A program made the position numbers and the translations under genes. From assembly GCA_903928045.1 (NCBI GenBank), contig CAIYPH010000261.1:1-26505 (forward strand): a stretch of DNA of 26,505 nt, in the 5' to 3' direction. The notes below the pieces were generated by a model, which was given only the letters and a program-made list of their open reading frames with translations, was not told the origin of the DNA and searched no databases. Shown in pieces: positions 16,848-24,440 of the stretch. This DNA is from an uncultured Rhodospirillales bacterium (GTDB taxonomy: Bacteria > Pseudomonadota > Alphaproteobacteria > Acetobacterales > Acetobacteraceae). Position 1 is the stretch's first letter, and each line of letters opens with the position of its first letter.

Positions 16848-17894
16848 ATGGCCAGCATGACCTATCGCGCGGCGGGCGTTGACATCGACGCAGGGGACGA
16901 ACTGGTGGAGCGCATCAAGCCGCTCGCCCGGGCGACCAACCGCGCCGGGGTGATGGGCGGGCTCGGCGGTTTCGGCGCCGTGTTCGACCCCAAATCCGCC
17001 GGCTACAGCGACCCGATCCTGGTCTCCTCGACCGACGGGGTGGGCACCAAGCTCAAGATCGCCATCGATACCGGGCTGCATGACACGGTCGGCATCGACC
17101 TCGTGGCGATGTGCGTGAATGATCTGGTGGTGCAGGGCGCCGAGCCGCTGTTCTTCCTCGACTATTTCGCCACCGGCAAGCTCTCGGTGGAACAGGCGAG
17201 CCGGGTGATCGGTGGCATCGCCGCGGGCTGCAAGCTCGCCGGCTGCGCGCTGGTGGGCGGCGAGACGGCGGAAATGCCGGGCATGTACGCGGCCGGCGAT
17301 TACGACCTCGCCGGTTTCTCCGTCGGCGCCGCCGAACGCGGCACGCTGCTGCCCAAGGGCGTGGCACCGGGCGACGCCCTGCTGGGGCTCGCCAGCGCCG
17401 GGGTGCATTCCAACGGCTTCTCCCTGGTGCGCCGCATCGTCGAGACCACCAATGCCGGCTGGGCCACCCCCTCCCCGTTCTCCGCCGGCTCGCTCGCCGA
17501 GGCGCTGATGGCGCCGACGCGGATTTACGTGAAGTCCCTCCTCGCGCTGCATCGCGCCGGGCTGCTGAAGGCCGCCGCCCATATCACCGGCGGCGGGCTC
17601 ACCGGCAATGTGCCGCGCGTGCTGCCGGACGGCACCGTCGCGGTGATCGATGCCGGTGCCTGGACGCTGCCGCCGGTCTTCGCCTGGCTCGCCCGCACCG
17701 GCAACGTCGCCGCTGAGGAGATGCTGCGCGTGTTCAATTGCGGGCTCGGCATGGTCTGCGTGGTGAGCGACCCCGCCGCCGCCCGGCGCGTGCTGGAGGG
17801 GCATGGCGAGTCGGTGTTCGACATCGGCCATATCGAAGCCGCCGAAGGCCCAGCGGACGTGCGGGTCAACGTGCCGGCGGGATGGCCGGTGTGA
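16848..17894 (+). CDS. purM: Phosphoribosylformylglycinamidine cyclo-ligase (AIR synthetase)
   Basis: A 348-residue enzyme of de novo purine synthesis that closes FGAM to AIR with ATP. Signatures are [25 protein letters not shown] (ATP-binding), [39 protein letters not shown] and the late [16 protein letters not shown]. Length is normal. ATG 16848 follows GAGGG with a five-base spacer; a second ATG three codons on is possible. It overlaps purN by 13 bases, so the two are co-translated. Confidence 0.97.
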   Translation: MASMTYRAAGVDIDAGDELVERIKPLARATNRAGVMGGLGGFGAVFDPKSAGYSDPILVSSTDGVGTKLKIAIDTGLHDTVGIDLVAMCVNDLVVQGAEPLFFLDYFATGKLSVEQASRVIGGIAAGCKLAGCALVGGETAEMPGMYAAGDYDLAGFSVGAAERGTLLPKGVAPGDALLGLASAGVHSNGFSLVRRIVETTNAGWATPSPFSAGSLAEALMAPTRIYVKSLLALHRAGLLKAAAHITGGGLTGNVPRVLPDGTVAVIDAGAWTLPPVFAWLARTGNVAAEEMLRVFNCGLGMVCVVSDPAAARRVLEGHGESVFDIGHIEAAEGPADVRVNVPAGWPV

Positions 17895-18532
17895 GGAAGA
17901 AGGTCGGCGTTCTCATTAGCGGGCGCGGATCGAACATGACCGCGCTGCTGGCAGCCGCCGCCGCGCCCGACTATCCGGCCGAGATCGTGCTGGTGCTGGC
18001 CAACCGGGAGGATGCCGGCGGGCTTGCCACCGCTTCCGCCAAGGGCATTCCCACCGCCTGCATCCCCCACCGTCCTTTCAAGGGCGACCGGGGCGCGCAT
18101 GAACGGGCAGTGGCCGAGGCCCTCGATGCCGCCGGCGTCGAGATCGTCTGCCTCGCCGGCTATATGCGGCTGCTTACGCCATGGTTCGTCGGGCGCTATG
18201 CCGGGCGGATGCTGAATATCCACCCGAGCCTGCTGCCTGCTTTCCCCGGGGTCGACACCCATGCCCGCGCGCTGGACGCCGGGGTGAAAGTACATGGCTG
18301 CACCGTCCATCTGGTCACCGAGGGGATGGATGAAGGCCCGATTCTCGCCCAGGCCGCGGTGCCCGTGCTGCCGGACGACAGCGAAGCCACACTCGCCGCC
18401 CGCGTATTGGCGCAGGAGCACCTGATCTACCCGATGGTGCTCGCCGATTTCGCCGCCGGACGGCCGAGATTGCTGCCGTCGCCGCGTGCCGTGCTGTGCA
18501 ACCCCTTGCCTCCACCGCCCGCCGTCTCCTAG
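17882..18532 (+). CDS. purN: Phosphoribosylglycinamide formyltransferase (GAR transformylase)
   Basis: A 216-residue enzyme that formylates GAR with 10-formyl-tetrahydrofolate, two steps before PurM in the pathway. The phosphate loop is [12 protein letters not shown] (residues about 12-23). The catalytic Asn and His lie in [15 protein letters not shown] and the catalytic Asp in [16 protein letters not shown] short proline-rich tail ends the protein. ATG 17882 overlaps purM by 13 bases; a GTG at 17891 overlapping the purM stop is an alternative start. Confidence 0.96.
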   Translation: MAGVRKKVGVLISGRGSNMTALLAAAAAPDYPAEIVLVLANREDAGGLATASAKGIPTACIPHRPFKGDRGAHERAVAEALDAAGVEIVCLAGYMRLLTPWFVGRYAGRMLNIHPSLLPAFPGVDTHARALDAGVKVHGCTVHLVTEGMDEGPILAQAAVPVLPDDSEATLAARVLAQEHLIYPMVLADFAAGRPRLLPSPRAVLCNPLPPPPAVS

Positions 18533-18568
18533 ATAGCTCCAACAGATCCCAGCAGAACGAGACCCGCC

Positions 18569-18727
18569 ATGGCCCACGCGCCCAGCTCCGTGCAGAACCC
18601 CGTCACCGAAGAGGCCTTCACCGCCGACCGTCAGCGGATGTTCGATGGCTTCGTCAACGCGACGACGTTCTCCATCGTCGCCTCGGTGGTCATTCTCGGC
18701 TTGATGTATATCTTCCTGCTGGCCTGA
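18569..18727 (+). CDS. Small aa3-type cytochrome c oxidase subunit IV-like membrane protein
   Basis: A 52-residue protein: a soluble N-terminal stretch, the amphipathic segment TADRQRMFDGFVNATTF, then a single C-terminal membrane helix (SIVASVVILGLMYIFLLA). Size and layout match the bacterial aa3 oxidase subunit IV family (COX4_pro_2), a one-helix accessory subunit found in alphaproteobacteria. The other oxidase subunits are not in the window, so it lies apart from its complex. The start is ATG 18569 with only a weak purine-rich site upstream. It follows purN by 36 bases and may be read from the same transcript. Identification is by shape and residue pattern. Confidence 0.72.
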   Translation: MAHAPSSVQNPVTEEAFTADRQRMFDGFVNATTFSIVASVVILGLMYIFLLA

Positions 18728-18744
18728 TCGGGCCTACGGCCAGC
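18718..18744. terminator. Hairpin spanning two convergent stop codons
   Basis: GCTGGCC (18718-18724) pairs with GGCCAGC (18738-18744), a 7-bp stem with 13-base loop. The loop contains both stop codons, that of the oxidase subunit (18725-18727) and that of the glycosyltransferase (18734-18736). No T run is present on either side. Confidence 0.4.
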
Positions 18745-20170
18745 GCTTCAAGCCGCGGCCGATGAACAGCGGAATGGAGATCCCGCCGCGCCCTGCCAAG
18801 GGCACGGCGGCCGGCTCCAGCGTGTCGATCCGCTCGAAATATCCGGCATAGGTGCCACGAATCCGCGCCTCGTCCTGCCGTAGCGCGACGATGAGGATAT
18901 CCGCGCCGATCCGCGCGGCGGGGCCGGGCAGCATGCCATATTGCCGCGCATCGATGTTGAGGCAGAGCACCGCGGGGACGCCGCCAAGGGCGTAGTCGAT
19001 CTTGCCGGTGTCATTCCATGAGGCCGCGGCGATCGGCTGGCCCAGCAGGCCGCGCGCGGCGAGCACGCCTCGCAGCGGCGTGAGGTCCACCGCCTGCAAT
19101 CCTGGATCGAGCCCGGGGCGGACGGCGGCAAGCCAGTTGAAGCGAACCTCGCTCACCGCCACGGTGACGAGCACCGCGAGCAACCCGGCGGTCGCCACCG
19201 CCCAGCGCCGCGCGCGCTCCGGCCGCCAGTCCGCGAGGCGGGCGCCAAGCAGCGGAAACAGGAACAGGTATCCCGGCATCGCCCAGTGGAACAGCACGTT
19301 GCGCGACCACACGGCGATCAGGGTGAACAGCACGATCGGCAGCACCGCCAGCCATGCCAGCAGCCAACTACCGCGCTCACCCGGCCCTCTACGGATGCCG
19401 CGCCACAGGCCAGCGAGCAGACCAAGCCAGATCCATGGCAGGAGAAACCCCGCCGCCCCCGCCAGCACGGTGAACGGCCCACCCGGATTCCAGCGTGACG
19501 CCGCCGCCCGCCCTCCCTGGAAGGCGAAGGAGGCCCAGCCATGCGCGGCGTTCCACAGCGGCACCGGCGCGAATACGGCGAGCGCGAGCAGCCCGGCCGC
19601 ATAGGGTTCCCAGCGGGCGAACCAGCGCCGCCATTCCGGCACGCTCAGCATCGCCACCAATGCGCCGAGCATCACCAGTCCGGCGGAGTATTTCGACAGC
19701 AGTGCGAGCCCGGCGGCGAGCCCGGCGCCGAGCCACCAGCCGGCGCCTCGCCCCTCCAGCCCGCGATACAGGCACAGCCCGGCGGCCAGCAGCGCGCAGT
19801 CGAGCGGTCCGTCCGGCAGCACCCATCCGCCGGTGGTCAGCCCGAACACCGGGGCGAGGTTGAAGGCAATCGCCGCCCACAGCCCTGCTCGATCCCCGTA
19901 GAGGTCGGCGGTGAGGCGGGCCATCAGCCAAGTGGTCAGCGCGAAAATCGCCACGAAGGGCAGGCGGACGACCCAGGCGCTCTCATTGCCCAGCAGATGC
20001 GCGATGCCCGATGAGAGCCACCAGGCCAGCGGCGGATGGTCGAAATACCCCCATTGCAGGGTCCGCCCGGCGGCGACCATGTAGCTTTCGTCGATCCCGA
20101 GGCCGATGGCGGCGCCCAGCACCAGGCGGACCGCGGCGCTCGCCGCGATCAGCGCGAGGAGTGGGTTCAC
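18734..20170 (-). CDS. GT39/ArnT-like membrane glycosyltransferase (lipid-linked sugar donor type)
   Basis: A 478-residue polytopic inner-membrane protein with about ten to twelve hydrophobic helices and a C-terminal periplasmic domain (about 360-478). The early motif GLGIDESYMVAAGRTLQWG contains the DE pair conserved in GT39/GT83 enzymes, followed by YFDHPPLAWWL. Such enzymes use polyprenyl-phosphate sugars to glycosylate lipid A, lipids or proteins on the periplasmic face. The start is GTG 20170, which overlaps the stop of the acyl-CoA synthetase gene as GTGA. Donor and acceptor are unknown. Confidence 0.87.
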   Translation of the reverse strand: MNPLLALIAASAAVRLVLGAAIGLGIDESYMVAAGRTLQWGYFDHPPLAWWLSSGIAHLLGNESAWVVRLPFVAIFALTTWLMARLTADLYGDRAGLWAAIAFNLAPVFGLTTGGWVLPDGPLDCALLAAGLCLYRGLEGRGAGWWLGAGLAAGLALLSKYSAGLVMLGALVAMLSVPEWRRWFARWEPYAAGLLALAVFAPVPLWNAAHGWASFAFQGGRAAASRWNPGGPFTVLAGAAGFLLPWIWLGLLAGLWRGIRRGPGERGSWLLAWLAVLPIVLFTLIAVWSRNVLFHWAMPGYLFLFPLLGARLADWRPERARRWAVATAGLLAVLVTVAVSEVRFNWLAAVRPGLDPGLQAVDLTPLRGVLAARGLLGQPIAAASWNDTGKIDYALGGVPAVLCLNIDARQYGMLPGPAARIGADILIVALRQDEARIRGTYAGYFERIDTLEPAAVPLAGRGGISIPLFIGRGLKRWP

Positions 20171-21735
20171 CCCGTCGCACCGCCCCAGGGCGCCGCGGCG
20201 CCGCCATGGATGCGGCGCAGTTCGCGCTTGAGCAGCTTGCCGGCGGTGTTGCGCGGCAAATCATCGACGAAGATGATCCGCTTGGGCAGCTTGAACGGGG
20301 CGAGATGCTGGCGCGCATGGGCGAGCAGCTCCGCCTCATCCGCCGCCACGCCGGCCCGCAGCACGACGATGGCGGCGATCGCCTCGATCCATTTCGGGTC
20401 GGGCAGCGCGATGGCCGCCACCTCGCTCACCGCGGGATGGGTGAACAGCGCCTCCTCCACGTCGCGCGAGGCGACCAGCACGCCGCCGGTGTTGATGACG
20501 TCCTTGATGCGGTCGACGATGTAGAGGAAGCCCTCCTCGTCGAAATAGCCGACGTCGCCGGAATGGAACCAGCCGCCGGCGAACACCTCTTCCGTCTCCT
20601 CCGGCTTGTCCCAATAGCCGACCAGGCACTGCGGCGAGCGGTGCACGATCTCGCCATGGGTGCCGGGCGGCACGTCGTTCATGTCAGGGTCGACCACCCG
20701 GGTCTCGACGTTCAGCACCGGCTTGCCGACCGAGCCGGGCCGCGCGTCATGGTCCCCAGGCGGCAGGATGGTGGCGAGCGGGGCGATTTCGGTCTGGCCG
20801 TAGCAGTTGTAGGGCGCGGCGCCGGGCAGGCGGGCGCGCAGCTCCTGCAGCACCGGCACCGGCATGATCGAGGCGCCATAATAGATGCGCTTGAGGGAGG
20901 AGAGGTCCCGCCGGTCGAAATCGGGGTGGCGCAGCAGGCCGATCCACACCGTGGGCGGCGCGAAGAAGCTGGTCATGCGGTGCTGCTCGATCGCCGCCAG
21001 CACCACGTCGGGCGCGGGGGCGGGAAGCAGCAACTGCCAGGCACCGGTCATCAACGCCGGCATCAGGAAGGCGTGCATCTGGGCGGTGTGGTAGAGCGGC
21101 AGCGCGGCGATGTGCCGGTCGGTACCGCGATACTCCATGCCGTAGATGCAGGATTGGTACTGGGCGATCATCGCCTGGTGCGTCATCGCCGCGCCCTTGG
21201 GCAGGGCGGTGGTGCCGGAGGTGTAGACGATCTGCGCGACGTCGGTCTCCGCCGTATCCGCTTCGAACCCGTCGGGCAGCGCGGCGTCCCGCGCAGTGGC
21301 CAGCACATCGAACCCCTCCCCCCCGGCGAAGCGGCCGTGCTGGCGGATCGCCGGCAAAGCGCGGGCCGGGCCATCATTGGCCGCCAGTTCGGCGTCGCAC
21401 ACGAACATCGCCGCACCCGATTGGCGCAGCACATAGGAGAGCTCATCGCCCGTCAGCGCGTAGTTGACGGGCACATGGATGAACCCACCCCGCGTGCAGG
21501 CGAGCCACAGCAGCACGTAGCCGTCGGAATTGCGCCCATAGGCGGCCACCCGCTCGCCCCGGCGGATGCCGAGCGCCGTGAGCGCTTGGGCGATGCGCGA
21601 GGCACCGCAATCGAGATCGCGGAAGGTCCAGTCGCGGCCGGCGAAGCTGAGGGCGACGCGGTCGCCATAATGCGTGGCGGCGCGGTGGAGCAGATCGCCG
21701 ATGGTGTTGCGGCGGATGCGGGCCGGGTCGGTCAT
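20167..21735 (-). CDS. Long- or medium-chain fatty-acid-CoA ligase-like AMP-binding enzyme
   Basis: A 522-residue adenylate-forming enzyme. The ATP loop is IVYTSGTTALPKG (residues 169-181), then YNCYGQTEIAP, the hinge region GGWFHSGDVGYFDEEGFLYIVDRIKD and the C-terminal catalytic lysine in PRNTAGKLLKREL. It activates a carboxylic acid to acyl-AMP and then CoA thioester. Of two in-frame starts, ATG 21735 is preferred because GGAT stands seven bases upstream; ATG 21744 has none. It is separated from the sugar-acid hydrolase gene by a strong hairpin and overlaps the glycosyltransferase by four bases. The acyl substrate cannot be read from sequence. Confidence 0.92.
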   Translation of the reverse strand: MTDPARIRRNTIGDLLHRAATHYGDRVALSFAGRDWTFRDLDCGASRIAQALTALGIRRGERVAAYGRNSDGYVLLWLACTRGGFIHVPVNYALTGDELSYVLRQSGAAMFVCDAELAANDGPARALPAIRQHGRFAGGEGFDVLATARDAALPDGFEADTAETDVAQIVYTSGTTALPKGAAMTHQAMIAQYQSCIYGMEYRGTDRHIAALPLYHTAQMHAFLMPALMTGAWQLLLPAPAPDVVLAAIEQHRMTSFFAPPTVWIGLLRHPDFDRRDLSSLKRIYYGASIMPVPVLQELRARLPGAAPYNCYGQTEIAPLATILPPGDHDARPGSVGKPVLNVETRVVDPDMNDVPPGTHGEIVHRSPQCLVGYWDKPEETEEVFAGGWFHSGDVGYFDEEGFLYIVDRIKDVINTGGVLVASRDVEEALFTHPAVSEVAAIALPDPKWIEAIAAIVVLRAGVAADEAELLAHARQHLAPFKLPKRIIFVDDLPRNTAGKLLKRELRRIHGGAAAPWGGATG

Positions 21736-21754
21736 GGCGATCATCCAAAAGTCG

Positions 21755-21780
21755 GCGGGGCCCGGCTGCCCGGGCCCCGC
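21755..21780 (-). terminator. Strong GC hairpin after the sugar-acid hydrolase gene
   Basis: GCGGGGCCCGG (21755-21765) pairs perfectly with CCGGGCCCCGC (21770-21780): 11 bp with a 4-base loop. It begins seven bases past the hydrolase stop, and on the minus strand TTTT follows a few bases later (CGACTTTT). It likely ends or attenuates the sugar-acid operon before the acyl-CoA synthetase. Confidence 0.7.
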
Positions 21781-21786
21781 GCGATG

Positions 21787-22632
21787 TCAGGCGGCGATGA
21801 TGGTCTGGCTCTGCTCGCCAAGCCCGGCGATGCCGAGGCTCATGGTCTGGCCGAGCTTGAGGAACACCGGCTTCGGCTTCTGCCCAAGGCCGACGCCGGG
21901 CGGCGTGCCGGTGGCGATCACGTCGCCGGCGTGCAGCGTGATGAAGTGGCTGACATAGGAGACGATCTCCTTGACGCCGAAGATCATCGTCTTGGTGTTG
22001 CCGGTCTGCTTGCGCTTGCCGTCAACGTCGAGCCACATGTCGAGGTTCTGCGGATCGGGGATCTCGTCCTTGGTCACCATCCAGGGGCCGGTCGGGCCGA
22101 AAGTGTCGGCGCCCTTGCCCTTGTCCCAGGTGCCGCCGCGCTCGGACTGGTATTCGCGCTCCGAGACGTCGTTGATCACGCAATAGCCGGCAACGTGCTT
22201 CATCGCGTCGTCGAGCGAGACGTAGCGGGCGGTGGTGCCGATGACGATGCCGAGTTCCACCTCGTAGTCGAGTTTCTTGGAGCCGCGCGGCATCTTCACG
22301 TCGTCATTGGGGCCGCAATAGGCGCCGAGCGACTTCAGAAACACGATCGGCTCGGTCGGCGGCGTGGCGCCGGTCTCGGCGGCGTGGTCGGCGTAGTTGA
22401 GGCCGATGCAGACGAAGTTGAGCGGCAGGGAGACGCAGGGGCCGATGCGCGGCTTGCCCTTCACCAGCGGCAGGGTCGCGGGGTCGATCTTGGCGAGCTT
22501 GCGCAGCGCGGCCGGCGAGAGGGTCTTGGCGTTGATGTCGCCGACCACTTCGGAGAGATCGCGGATCTTGCCGTCGGCGTCGAGAATGCCAGGCTTTTCG
22601 GCGCCGGCCTTGCCGTAGCGGAGGAGTTTCAT
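21787..22632 (-). CDS. Fumarylacetoacetate hydrolase-family enzyme, probable 2,4-diketo-3-deoxy sugar-acid hydrolase
   Basis: A 281-residue FAH-fold enzyme. Metal ligands are Glu124 and Glu126 in LDYEVELGIVIG and Asp155 in CVINDVSEREYQ. The loop GTWDKGKGADTFGPTGPW and TGTPPGVGLG (241-250) complete the active site. The family splits C-C bonds of diketo acids. Close relatives are annotated as ureidoglycolate lyase but include hydrolases of 2,4-diketo-3-deoxy-L-rhamnonate, -L-fuconate or pentonate. Lying just after a DHRS6-like SDR, the latter role is favoured: products would be pyruvate plus lactate or glycolate. GGAAA is nine bases before ATG 22632. The gap to the SDR is 28 bases. Confidence 0.88.
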   Translation of the reverse strand: MKLLRYGKAGAEKPGILDADGKIRDLSEVVGDINAKTLSPAALRKLAKIDPATLPLVKGKPRIGPCVSLPLNFVCIGLNYADHAAETGATPPTEPIVFLKSLGAYCGPNDDVKMPRGSKKLDYEVELGIVIGTTARYVSLDDAMKHVAGYCVINDVSEREYQSERGGTWDKGKGADTFGPTGPWMVTKDEIPDPQNLDMWLDVDGKRKQTGNTKTMIFGVKEIVSYVSHFITLHAGDVIATGTPPGVGLGQKPKPVFLKLGQTMSLGIAGLGEQSQTIIAA

Positions 22633-22660
22633 GGTATCGTTTCCTTGGGGTTAGGGGTGA

Positions 22661-23410
22661 TCAGAGGGAAATGCCGCCATCGATGACCAGGGCCTGCCCG
22701 GTCACGAACACTGAGTCATCGCTGGCCAGATACACCGCCAACGCCGCGATTTCCTCGGGGGTGCCGAGTCGTCCCAAGGGCTGGCGCGCCACGAAGGCGG
22801 CTCGCGCCGCTTCCAGCGACCCGGCCGCGGCCGCATTGGCGGCGATGCGGTCATCGAGGCTGGGGGATTGCACGGTGCCCGGGCAGATGCAGTTGCAGCG
22901 CACATTCTGCTTCACATAGTCGGCGGCGATGGACTTGGTCAGCCCGATCACCGCGGCCTTGGAGGCGCCGTAGGTGAAGCGGTTGGGGATGCCCTTCACG
23001 CTGCTCGCCACGCTCGCCATGTTGACGATCGCGCCGCCGCCCTTGCCGATCATGCCGGGCAGGAAGGACTGCACCATGCGGAACATCGAGCGCACGTTGA
23101 GGGAAAAGGCGAAATCCCACTCCGCCTCCGTCGCCTCCATCACCGTGCCCTGGTGCACGAAGCCGGCGCAGTTGAACAGGATGTCCACCGGCCCCAGCCA
23201 CTCCGCGAGTGCTGCGATCGCCTTGGGGTCCATCACGTCGAGCGCGCCGGTCTTGATGCCGGGCCCGGCGATCTCGGCCACCTTGGCGGCGTTGAGGTCG
23301 GTCGCGTAGACCTCCGCCCCTTCGGCTGCGAAGGCGAGCGCGGTGGCGCGCCCGATGCCCTGGGCGGCGGCGGTGACGATGGCGGTTTTTCCGGCGAGAC
23401 GGCGGGCCAT
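22661..23410 (-). CDS. SDR dehydrogenase, probable 2-keto-3-deoxy-L-fuconate/pentonate 4-dehydrogenase
   Basis: A 249-residue classical short-chain dehydrogenase. The cofactor loop is TAAAQGIGRA (13-22), with Ala where TGxxxGxG has its first Gly, a variant typical of the DHRS6/BDH2 and 2-keto-3-deoxyfuconate dehydrogenase group. Asp38 after beta-2 favours NAD over NADP. The catalytic residues are Ser133, Tyr147 and Lys151; VKGIPNRFTYGASKAAVIGLTKS and RCNCICPGTVQSPSLDDR also match that group. It would oxidise the C4 hydroxyl of a 2-keto-3-deoxy acid to the diketo acid that the next enzyme cleaves. GGAG lies eight bases before ATG 23410. Confidence 0.88.
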   Translation of the reverse strand: MARRLAGKTAIVTAAAQGIGRATALAFAAEGAEVYATDLNAAKVAEIAGPGIKTGALDVMDPKAIAALAEWLGPVDILFNCAGFVHQGTVMEATEAEWDFAFSLNVRSMFRMVQSFLPGMIGKGGGAIVNMASVASSVKGIPNRFTYGASKAAVIGLTKSIAADYVKQNVRCNCICPGTVQSPSLDDRIAANAAAAGSLEAARAAFVARQPLGRLGTPEEIAALAVYLASDDSVFVTGQALVIDGGISL

Positions 23411-23434
23411 GGCGGGCTCCTCAGGTTGGGTTGG

Positions 23435-23848
23435 TCAGTTCGCCTCGATCGGCGCGATGAAATCGATCGTGCGCAGCAGGCCCTGGCAGACCCGCCAGAT
23501 GCAGCCGGTGCCGAGGAATATCTCGGTGGAGCGGTTGAGATCGCCGAATTGCAGGTGATAGCCGTTCGACAGCACGTTGACGGCAATCCGCGCGCCATCT
23601 GAGGCCACGATCTGCGAGCGCGCCTGGTAGACGGCATCGATCATCCGGCGCGCCAGATCCCGCGCATCCTCCACCCCGAGCGAAGCGATGCGCGCCGGTG
23701 TTCGGGCCTCGTTGAAAGGAAACACCCCGTCAATATCGATCACCTGCCCCTCGGCGGCAAATATCAGCCGCGTCATCGGCTTGCCCGCCGGGAACAGGTA
23801 GGCGCGCTCGTCGAGATCGATTTCGACGACGCGGCGGCTGTTGTTCAT
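23435..23848 (-). CDS. Unidentified 137-residue protein in the sugar-acid operon
   Basis: I do not recognise this family. It is a soluble, mixed alpha/beta protein without signal peptide or membrane helix. It starts MNNSRRVVEIDLDERAYLF, has an acidic/hydrophobic centre (VIDIDGVFPFNEARTPARI), a helix (EDARDLARRMIDAVYQARSQ) and a C-terminal Cys pair (Cys116, Cys121) around GTGCIWRVCQG. ATG 23848 is chosen because GGAG stands seven bases upstream; an in-frame ATG at 23884 has none. It ends 24 bases before the SDR start, so it is probably co-transcribed. A small accessory or regulatory role in sugar-acid breakdown is only a guess from position. Confidence 0.75.
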   Translation of the reverse strand: MNNSRRVVEIDLDERAYLFPAGKPMTRLIFAAEGQVIDIDGVFPFNEARTPARIASLGVEDARDLARRMIDAVYQARSQIVASDGARIAVNVLSNGYHLQFGDLNRSTEIFLGTGCIWRVCQGLLRTIDFIAPIEAN

Positions 23849-23970
23849 GAATGGGCTCCAGTGCCCGTCGAAGCGCAGGTGCACATGATCACCTCAGGCT
23901 TTCCTGCGGTGTATCAGCGACGGGGCTTCCATTGCAGTGGCTTGGCACGGCGGGTCCTTCGGGAATCAGG
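23849..23970. other. Gap between the cassette and the unidentified operon gene
   Basis: This 122-base gap lies between the left repeat of the nuclease cassette and the start of the unidentified gene. No gene is seen. It must contain the Shine-Dalgarno for the leftward gene and possibly a promoter restoring expression downstream of the cassette; no clear -35/-10 was recognised. Confidence 0.4.
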
Positions 23971-24006
23971 GCAAGTGGAACAACGAGACGGCGAGGCAGC
24001 GAGAAG
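23971..24006 (+). repeat. 36-bp inverted repeat, copy at the 3' end of the nuclease gene
   Basis: It begins GCAAGTGGAACAACGAG and ends CAGCGAGAAG. It matches the minus-strand sequence of 24398-24433 at 33 of 36 positions; all three differences are transitions. The inner part is made of 8-base units of the form GCGAGRCA. It ends four bases from the stop codon of the enclosed gene. Confidence 0.9.
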
Positions 24007-24010
24007 ATGT

Positions 24011-24391
24011 TCACGGTAGCATGAGGCGGCGAATCCCGCTTTTCAGAACAACCGCGTTGAAGTTCAGCAACAGGCCAACCGGTATTCCGCTCAAGCGAAG
24101 ATATGTAATCACCTGGGCCTCATGGATCGGCAGAAGCTTCTCCGTCGCCTTGATCTCCACGACAAGACACTCTTGCACCACCACATCGAGCCGATAATCC
24201 ATGTCGAGCCGGTGCCCTTTGTAGGTAACCGGTAGGTTGACCTGCCTCCTGTGCGGGATTCCGGCGCACGCCAATTCGTGGCACAGGCATTCCTCATATG
24301 CCGACTCCAGCAGGCCTGGTCCGAGGTGCCGATGCACCTCGATTGCCCGCCCGATCACCGCATCGCTCAGCTTATCCCGCTCTTGCAACAC
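24011..24391 (-). CDS. GxxExxY protein, PD-(D/E)XK nuclease-like
   Basis: A 126-residue protein of the GxxExxY family (PDDEXK_3). The name-giving motif is Gly26-LL-Glu29-SA-Tyr32 within IEVHRHLGPGLLESAYEECL. The nuclease-type core is present: Asp69 in DYRLDVVV, then Glu79-Ile-Lys81 in LVVEIKATEKL, and Gln93 in a following helix (HEAQVITYLRLSG). Function of the family is not established; the fold implies DNA or RNA cleavage. The start is GTG 24391, with the GAGAAGG ribosome site partly supplied by the inverted repeat; this gives the usual family length. Longer in-frame starts would translate the repeat and overlap the dehydratase. It is enclosed by 36-bp inverted repeats within the sugar-acid operon. 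Confidence 0.88.
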   Translation of the reverse strand: MLQERDKLSDAVIGRAIEVHRHLGPGLLESAYEECLCHELACAGIPHRRQVNLPVTYKGHRLDMDYRLDVVVQECLVVEIKATEKLLPIHEAQVITYLRLSGIPVGLLLNFNAVVLKSGIRRLMLP

Positions 24392-24397
24392 GGCGCC

Positions 24398-24433
24398 CTT
24401 CTCGCTGTCTCGCTGCCTCGTTGTTCCACTTGC
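24398..24433 (-). repeat. 36-bp inverted repeat, copy at the 5' end of the nuclease gene
   Basis: Read on the minus strand it begins GCAAGTGGAACAACGAG and ends GCGAGAAG. Its terminal GAGAAG, extended by GG, is the Shine-Dalgarno of the GTG start at 24391. It differs from the partner copy at three positions. Confidence 0.9.
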
Positions 24434-24440
24434 TTGCGCG

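Larger units (their letters stand above)
23971..24433. mobile_element. 463-bp GxxExxY nuclease cassette bounded by 36-bp inverted repeats
   Basis: Two near-identical inverted repeats enclose a single short gene with only four and six bases to spare. The interior is visibly less GC-rich than the surrounding operon. The outer edge lies seven bases past the dehydratase stop codon, so the element sits between two genes of one operon without breaking either. No target-site duplication was found at the edges and no transposase is inside, so movement in trans or a homing-like mechanism would be needed. The architecture is seen directly; mobility is inferred. Confidence 0.6.

Noticed and set aside
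20011..22686. An 891-codon rightward open frame opposite the acyl-CoA synthetase and FAH-family genes
   Set aside because: It lies antisense to two genes with full motifs, is of low complexity (Gly/Arg/His/Ala) and has no family signature; high GC content keeps antisense frames open.
23971..24433. CRISPR-like array suggested by the repeats
   Set aside because: There are only two copies, in opposite orientation, with a gene between them and no regular spacers.
24434..24440. Target-site duplication flanking the nuclease cassette
   Set aside because: Bases just outside the two repeats were compared and no convincing matching direct repeat was seen.
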